In this document: piece by piece, positions 7,068-10,916 of the stretch | Position numbering within the stretch: position 1 is the first letter of the stretch | Layout of the letters: the number at the start of each line of letters is the position of its first letter | Assembly (NCBI GenBank): GCA_023433755.1 | Contig: JAEYUA010000030.1 | Coordinates: 1 to 10,916, forward strand | Direction of reading: 5' to 3' | DNA length: 10,916 nucleotides | DNA from: Bacteroidota bacterium | GTDB taxonomy: Bacteria > Bacteroidota > Bacteroidia > Chitinophagales > Chitinophagaceae | Position numbers and translations under genes: made by a program | The notes under the pieces: model-generated | Seen by the model: the letters and a program-made list of their open reading frames with translations, nothing else | The model's database searches: none | What the model was told of the DNA's origin: nothing

Positions 7068-7200
7068 GCCTGAAGTTGAACTTTAGTTTAACCATTACCG
7101 TTATGCCCGGAATATTAACTGCTTCCTCATAAACCATCATGTAATTCACCGGCCCTTACCGGCTGGTATCAATTCGTGATTCAATAAGAAAACCAGTATC
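7048..7200 (-). pseudogene. Coding-like remnant interrupted by one stop
   Basis: One minus-strand frame reads LDTGFLIESRIDTSR, a TAA (7156-7158), then GPVNYMMVYEEAVNIPG and a further 18 residues before a TAG at 7048-7050. Possible starts are the paired ATGs at 7140 and 7137, giving a 30-residue ORF. The peptide looks protein-like on both sides of the TAA, and its end overlaps the next coding-like frame (6957-7067). This could be a decayed small gene with one nonsense change and one frameshift. No family recognised, and no Shine-Dalgarno or promoter seen. Confidence 0.2.
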
Positions 7201-7201
7201 C

Positions 7202-7237
7202 AAAAAAAGAAAGGGGATCTACGGATCCTCTTTTCTT
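7202..7237. terminator. Bidirectional terminator with UACG tetraloop
   Basis: GGGGATC (7213-7219) pairs with GATCCTC (7224-7230) with one G-U, closing a C(TACG)G loop, a UNCG-class extra-stable tetraloop. The stem continues into A-rich left (7202-7212) and T-rich right (7231-7238) arms with one bulged base. On each strand the hairpin ends in a T-rich tail, so it can stop uvrA transcripts from the left and recJ transcripts from the right. It is 92 bases beyond the recJ stop but about 255 beyond uvrA, so it fits recJ better. Confidence 0.75.
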
Positions 7238-7292
7238 TATATGAAACAATCAATCGAAAATGTCTGAACACTTAGGGAGTTTATGAAGCACG

Positions 7293-7327
7293 GTCTTGCA
7301 GCTTGTAGCTTGCCGCTTGAAGCTTCT
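7293..7327. repeat. Five tandem degenerate heptamers next to the recJ stop
   Basis: The units GTCTTGC, AGCTTGT, AGCTTGC, CGCTTGA and AGCTTCT follow each other without gaps, consensus AGCTTGN. They end one base before the recJ stop codon (7329-7331). AGCTTGC/GCTTGTAGCTT-type runs are something I recall from intergenic DNA of several Bacteroidota; no role is known to me. Best repeat block of the window. Confidence 0.6.
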
Positions 7328-7328
7328 C

Positions 7329-9035
7329 TCAGGATTCCGTAATCCTCACATCAATCACCTTAAGCTGCAGGTTTTTTTCTCCATTCCATTCATTTTCATC
7401 AATGGTGAAAACGATATCAACGGCTTTGCCTGCTTCCAGGAGGGGCATTTTTTCGGCCATGTTGAAACCGATACCGGTCATCTTTACGGTGCCCTGCTGT
7501 AAAACAAACCGGATATGGTTTTCCTTCACCACCTTGCTCCATCCTGTATTGTACACTTTTTTGGCAACGAAAACAGGACGCAGGTTATCGGGACCGAAGG
7601 GTTCCATTTGGCAGATGATATCGTAAAAAGCTTTTCGTATGTCCGGCAGCGTTATTTCGGCGTCGATCACGATCTCCGGCACCAGTTGTTCTGGTAGGAT
7701 GGAGGCACTCACCACCTCCTCAAATTTCTGGCAGAAGGCTTCTACTTTCGCGGGTTCCATGGTCATGCCGGCCGCGTAAAAATGGCCGCCATAACCCAGC
7801 AGCAGATCGCGGCACTGGTGTACAGCTTCGTACACATTGAAACCTGTAACACTCCTGGCCGATCCCGCCACATAATCACCGCTTTGCGTGAGTACAATGG
7901 TAGGCCGGTAATAATGATCAATTAACCTTGAGGCCACAATGCCCACCACTCCCTTATGCCAGTGAGGCTGGTAAAGAACAGTGCTCATCCGTTTCACCAT
8001 GGCTTCATCCGATCCTATGAGGGCTAAGGCTTCTTCAGTGATGCTGCTGTCAGCCTCACGCCGGTTGGTATTATCTGAATGGAGTTGCTCCGCCCAGGAC
8101 TTAGCTTCTTCGTAGGTTTCGGCTACGAACATCATTACTGCCTTGCGGGCATCATCCATACGGCCGGCTGCGTTCACACGGGGGGCGATCATGAAAACCA
8201 GGTTGGTGATCTGGATCTCGCGGCCATGAGCGCTCAGTTCGGCCAGCGCCTTGATACCGAAATTGGGATCGCTGTTTACTTTCTTCAATCCAAAGAAGGC
8301 CAGCACCCTGTTTTCACCGGTCATGGAAACAATATCGGCTGCTATGGCTGTTGCTACCAGGTCGAGGTATTGCAAGTACTCCTCATCGGCAAGTCCCATT
8401 TTACGGCAGAGCGCGGTGATGAGCTTGAAACCCACGCCGCATCCGCACAATTCTTTGAATGGATAAGGGCAGTCGTTTTGTTTTGGATTGAGGATTGCCA
8501 CTGCGGGAGGGAGGGTCTCATCAGGCAGGTGGTGGTCGCAAACGATAAAATCGATTCCGAGATCCGCAGCATAACGGATGAGGTCAACCGATTTTATACC
8601 ACAGTCAAGGGAGATGATCAGGGTGAAGCCCTGCTCTTTGGCAAAAGCGATCCCTGCTTTACTTACCCCGTAACCTTCTCGGTACCGGTGGGGGATGTAA
8701 AAATCTGTTTCCGCATGATGTTTTTTCAGGAACTGGTACATGCAGGCTACTGAAGTGGTGCCGTCCACATCATAATCACCAAATACCAGGATCTTTTCTC
8801 CTGCGGCAAAAGCGCTGAGGATCCTTTGGGTGGCCTTTTCCATGTCCTTCATCAGGAAGGGATCATGCAACTGGTCGAGGGAAGGCCTGAAGAATTGCTT
8901 GGATTTTTCAAAGCTGTCAATGCCCCGTTGCACAAGAATGTTGCACAAAACCGGGTGGATCCTGAGTTCATTGAACAGGTCATTGGTCCTGGCCTGGTCT
9001 ACAGGATGTATCCTCCAGCGTTTGAGGTTGGGCAT
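7329..9035 (-). CDS. recJ: Single-stranded-DNA-specific 5'-3' exonuclease RecJ
   Basis: RecJ degrades single-stranded DNA 5'-3' in recombination (RecF pathway) and repair. Numbered from the ATG at 9035 (568 residues, normal length): the DHH-family core shows VFGDYDVDGTTS with D87, D89 and D91, SLDCG with D144, the name-giving DHH at 167-169, and NPKQ and CGCGVGFKL after it. The DHHA1 part carries the GGHFYAAGM motif from 416, followed by the OB-fold C-terminal domain. All metal ligands I can check are present. The frame stays open upstream to an ATG at 9149, but that would add 38 residues with no family resemblance and overlap the previous gene by 107 bases; the ATG at 9035 lies 7 bases after the upstream stop and begins PNLKRWRIHP, like known RecJ starts. 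It is second in the operon with the prenyl synthase. Confidence 0.95.
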   Translation of the reverse strand: MPNLKRWRIHPVDQARTNDLFNELRIHPVLCNILVQRGIDSFEKSKQFFRPSLDQLHDPFLMKDMEKATQRILSAFAAGEKILVFGDYDVDGTTSVACMYQFLKKHHAETDFYIPHRYREGYGVSKAGIAFAKEQGFTLIISLDCGIKSVDLIRYAADLGIDFIVCDHHLPDETLPPAVAILNPKQNDCPYPFKELCGCGVGFKLITALCRKMGLADEEYLQYLDLVATAIAADIVSMTGENRVLAFFGLKKVNSDPNFGIKALAELSAHGREIQITNLVFMIAPRVNAAGRMDDARKAVMMFVAETYEEAKSWAEQLHSDNTNRREADSSITEEALALIGSDEAMVKRMSTVLYQPHWHKGVVGIVASRLIDHYYRPTIVLTQSGDYVAGSARSVTGFNVYEAVHQCRDLLLGYGGHFYAAGMTMEPAKVEAFCQKFEEVVSASILPEQLVPEIVIDAEITLPDIRKAFYDIICQMEPFGPDNLRPVFVAKKVYNTGWSKVVKENHIRFVLQQGTVKMTGIGFNMAEKMPLLEAGKAVDIVFTIDENEWNGEKNLQLKVIDVRITES

Positions 9036-9042
9036 GCGGGTT

Positions 9043-10005
9043 TTAATATTTTCTGTCGGTAACAAAATTGACAAGGTCTTCAAAACCTTTCCTGATCTCG
9101 GAATCCGGAAAGGTATGCAACAGTTGCAAAGCTTCGGATTTATAGGCATTCATCCGGTCAACGGCATACGCGATTCCACCGTTTTTTTCTACCACATCTA
9201 TGATGTAATTCACCTTGCTTTTCCGGGTATTTTCATTTTTGATGATATAAATGATCTTCCGGCGGGTTTCCTTATCTATATTATTAAGTGTATGGATCAG
9301 GGGCAGGGTCAGTTTTTTTTCCTTGATATCATTGCCGGTAGGTTTGCCAACGTCCTGGAGGGTATAATCAAAAAGATCATCCTTGATCTGGAAAGCGATC
9401 CCTACTTTTTCACCAAACATTTTCATTCTTCCGGCGATCTCCGGATCTTCCGAGGTTGACCAGGCGCCGGCGGCACAGGCAGCAGCCAGCAGGGAGGCGG
9501 TTTTGTTGGTGATGATCTCGAAGTAAACTTCTTCGCTCAGGTTGAGCGATCTTGACTTTTCCATCTGCAGCAGTTCACCTTCGCTCATCTGCCTCACCGC
9601 ATCGGAAAGATATTTGAGGATCTGGAAATCATTGTTATCCAATGATAATAATAAACCCTTGGCAAGCAGGTAATCACCCACCAGTACCGAGGCCTTATTC
9701 TTCCAGAGGGCATAAACTGAGAAAAAACCTCTACGTTCCAGGGAGTCATCAACCACATCATCATGAACCAGGGTGGCGGTATGAAGCAATTCCACCAGTG
9801 AGGCTGCCCTGTAGGACGATTCGTTGACCTGTCCGCAAAGCCTGGCAGAAAGAAATACAAACATGGGACGAAGCTGCTTGCCCTTTCTTTTTACAACGTA
9901 GCGCATGATACGGTCCAGCATGGATACGTTGCTCTTCACGGCATCCTTGAACTTTTCTTCAAAGATCCTCAGCTCTTCATCAATCAGATTAACGGGTAGC
10001 TTCAT
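9043..10005 (-). CDS. Long-chain polyprenyl diphosphate synthase (all-trans, IspB/HepT type)
   Basis: A 320-residue trans-isoprenyl diphosphate synthase that condenses isopentenyl diphosphate units onto an allylic primer. Visible: GKQLRPMFVFLSARL (about 42-56), the first Asp-rich motif HDDVVDD (D82, D83, D86), GDYLLAKG, the second Asp-rich motif QIKDDLFDY (D209, D210, D213), and GKPTGNDIKEKKLTLPLI. Residues 4 and 5 before the first Asp motif are Thr and Ala, both small, which in this family leaves room for long products. The likely product is the menaquinone side chain (heptaprenyl or similar); the exact length cannot be read from the sequence. The start at 10005 gives a normal N-terminus. 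recJ follows after 7 bases, so the two form an operon, although their jobs are unrelated. A possible -7 box TAACTTTC (minus strand, 10026-10019) lies upstream without a clear -33 box. Confidence 0.94.
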   Translation of the reverse strand: MKLPVNLIDEELRIFEEKFKDAVKSNVSMLDRIMRYVVKRKGKQLRPMFVFLSARLCGQVNESSYRAASLVELLHTATLVHDDVVDDSLERRGFFSVYALWKNKASVLVGDYLLAKGLLLSLDNNDFQILKYLSDAVRQMSEGELLQMEKSRSLNLSEEVYFEIITNKTASLLAAACAAGAWSTSEDPEIAGRMKMFGEKVGIAFQIKDDLFDYTLQDVGKPTGNDIKEKKLTLPLIHTLNNIDKETRRKIIYIIKNENTRKSKVNYIIDVVEKNGGIAYAVDRMNAYKSEALQLLHTFPDSEIRKGFEDLVNFVTDRKY

Positions 10006-10130
10006 TCGTAAATGGGTGGAAAGTTACAACTGCTCATTAATAGTTTGACCTGGTGGTACAAGAATTGCACAAATGGTGCTTGTAAAAATGTAGCAAACGC
10101 TGAACAATTGCTTGAAATAAAATTTAAAAG

Positions 10131-10161
10131 TTTGGTAATTGTATGTCAAGTTATATTTTTG
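10131..10161 (+). promoter_or_regulatory. Promoter of the outer-membrane protein gene
   Basis: TTTG (10131-10134), 19 bases, then TATTTTTG (10154-10161) is a full match to the Bacteroidota housekeeping promoter (TTTG, 17-23 bases, TAnnTTTG). Transcription would start near 10168, leaving a leader of roughly 30-35 bases before the ATG at 10202. It is the best promoter in the window, consistent with an abundant surface protein. Confidence 0.75.
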
Positions 10162-10201
10162 CGACTGATTAGGACATTGTTTTAAAATTTAATCAACAGT
10201 T

Positions 10202-10916
10202 ATGGCAAGCAAAAAGTACTCTTTTCTAGCAGGATTATTATGCCTGTTGGCATCGTACGGTTTCTCACAAACGACCGGGACCGGTTACGATGTGATGGAT
10301 TCCTCCGTTGTCCCCTCCAAAAGAATGCCTCAGTATAGTAATTTCAAAGCAGGCGTTGAAAATTATCCAGCAAAACCAAGAAGCCAATGGGAATTAGGTT
10401 TGAAAGTTGGTACGCTGAATATCAGCGGTGATGTAGCTTCCCGTTTTCCTTCACCTGCATTTGGTGCGCACATCAGGAAAGCTTTCGGTTATGTATTCTC
10501 AGCTCGTCTGGAATATATGTATGGTATCGCTAAAGGCCAGAACTGGCTTCGTTCCGGAAATTATGTAAACAATACAGCCTGGACTGGCAATGGTTATACA
10601 CCGGCCACTGATCCTTTTGTTTACTATAACTACAAAACAAATGTTCAGGATCTTTCACTTGAAGGTATCTTCACGCTGAACAACATTCGTTTTCACAAAT
10701 CCAAAAGCGGTGTAAACTTCTATTTACTTGCTGGTATCGGTGCTTCTATATATGATGCCAGGGTGAATGCATTGAACGGCACAGCTAAATATAACTTCTC
10801 AGGCATTCCACAGGGAACCTGGAAAACAAGGAAAGACGTTCGTGACGATCTGAAAGAACTGATGGATGATTCTTACGAAACTCCGGCAGAGAACCATGGC
10901 GACCGTCGTCCTAAAC
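10202..10916 (+). CDS. Outer-membrane beta-barrel protein, OmpA-like, 5' part (3' end outside window)
   Basis: The frame runs open from the ATG at 10202 to the window edge (238 codons and one base), with no stop. Residues 1-22 form a Sec signal peptide: KK at 4-5, hydrophobic FLAGLLCLLASYGF, likely cleavage after GFS before Gln23. C14 is preceded by Leu, so it is not a lipoprotein box. From about residue 60 there are alternating aromatic/small strands (WELGLKVGTLNISGDV, FGAHIRKAFGYVFSARLEYMYG, VQDLSLEGIFTLNNIRF, NFYLLAGIGASIYDAR) like an eight-strand OmpA-type barrel, followed by a charged segment with DDLKELMDDSYETPAENHG. In Chitinophagaceae this pattern commonly precedes a C-terminal OmpA peptidoglycan-binding domain, but that part is outside the window, so the OmpA-family name is inference. 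Divergent from the prenyl synthase, with its own strong promoter. Confidence 0.85.
   Translation, partial: MASKKYSFLAGLLCLLASYGFSQTTGTGYDVMDSSVVPSKRMPQYSNFKAGVENYPAKPRSQWELGLKVGTLNISGDVASRFPSPAFGAHIRKAFGYVFSARLEYMYGIAKGQNWLRSGNYVNNTAWTGNGYTPATDPFVYYNYKTNVQDLSLEGIFTLNNIRFHKSKSGVNFYLLAGIGASIYDARVNALNGTAKYNFSGIPQGTWKTRKDVRDDLKELMDDSYETPAENHGDRRPK

Larger units (their letters stand above)
6948..7328. other. 381-base convergent spacer between uvrA and recJ
   Basis: No full gene is visible. The left part (6957-7200) holds short coding-like minus-strand frames, described separately, that may be remains of a small gene. The middle (7202-7237) holds a bidirectional terminator. The right part (7293-7327) holds tandem heptamers that run up to the recJ stop. 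The only other open frames here are very short (for example eight codons from 7241) and unsupported. A small GGCCCTTACCGGCT-type dyad near 7153-7165 is too short to interpret. Confidence 0.6.

Noticed and set aside
8079..8753. A 224-codon open frame on the plus strand inside recJ
   Set aside because: It is antisense to well-supported recJ motifs and its peptide has no recognisable fold; it follows from the codon pattern of the real gene.
9036..9149. N-terminal extension of recJ by 38 residues from the ATG at 9149
   Set aside because: It would overlap the prenyl synthase by 107 bases, the extra residues resemble no RecJ, and a start 7 bases after the upstream stop fits the operon and the family.
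1..10916. CRISPR arrays, tRNA/rRNA genes, transposases, phage genes or a defence island
   Set aside because: No regularly spaced long repeats, no cloverleaf or rRNA-like stretch, and no transposase or integrase motif were seen; apart from the unrecognised fragment at the left edge, the full-length genes are housekeeping or common-family genes.

Overview
The window reads as a housekeeping stretch of a Bacteroidota chromosome, most likely from the Chitinophagaceae/Chitinophagales side. The evidence is: promoters of the Bacteroidota type (TTTG about 19 bases before TAnnTTTG), almost no Shine-Dalgarno sites, a FabI with the Bacteroidota-style loop after the catalytic lysine, a UvrA with the FIFDEPTTGLHFHD C-terminal signature, and an OmpA-like outer-membrane barrel protein at the right edge. 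The family-level placement is inference from remembered sequence style; no database was searched.

Layout from left to right. (1) The 3' end of an unrecognised gene (3-452), closed by a GNRA-loop terminator. (2) recN, double-strand-break repair ATPase (579-2234), then fabI, enoyl-ACP reductase (2296-3105), same strand. (3) A convergent spacer (3106-3261) with a bidirectional terminator, a GTCATTCT-type long hairpin and degenerate 7-base repeats. (4) An ECF sigma factor on the minus strand (3262-3843). (5) A divergent control region (3844-4088). (6) uvrA, nucleotide-excision-repair damage sensor (4089-6947). (7) A 381-base convergent spacer (6948-7328) holding coding-like minus-strand remnants, a UACG-loop bidirectional terminator and tandem heptamers that run up to the recJ stop. 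(8) A minus-strand operon of a long-chain polyprenyl diphosphate synthase (9043-10005) followed 7 bases later by recJ (7329-9035). (9) A divergent control region with a very good promoter (10006-10201). (10) The 5' part of an outer-membrane beta-barrel gene with a signal peptide (10202 to the edge).

Three of the genes (recN, uvrA, recJ) are DNA repair genes, but they lie in separate transcription units and most likely sit near each other by chance. The polyprenyl synthase probably makes the menaquinone side chain. FabI completes the fatty-acid elongation cycle.

I did not find a new multi-gene system here. The most interesting signals are non-coding: period-7 AGCTTNN repeats placed at or next to stop codons of three genes, a GTCATTCT inverted-repeat hairpin, paired direct repeats upstream of the sigma factor, and a possible decayed small gene between uvrA and recJ.
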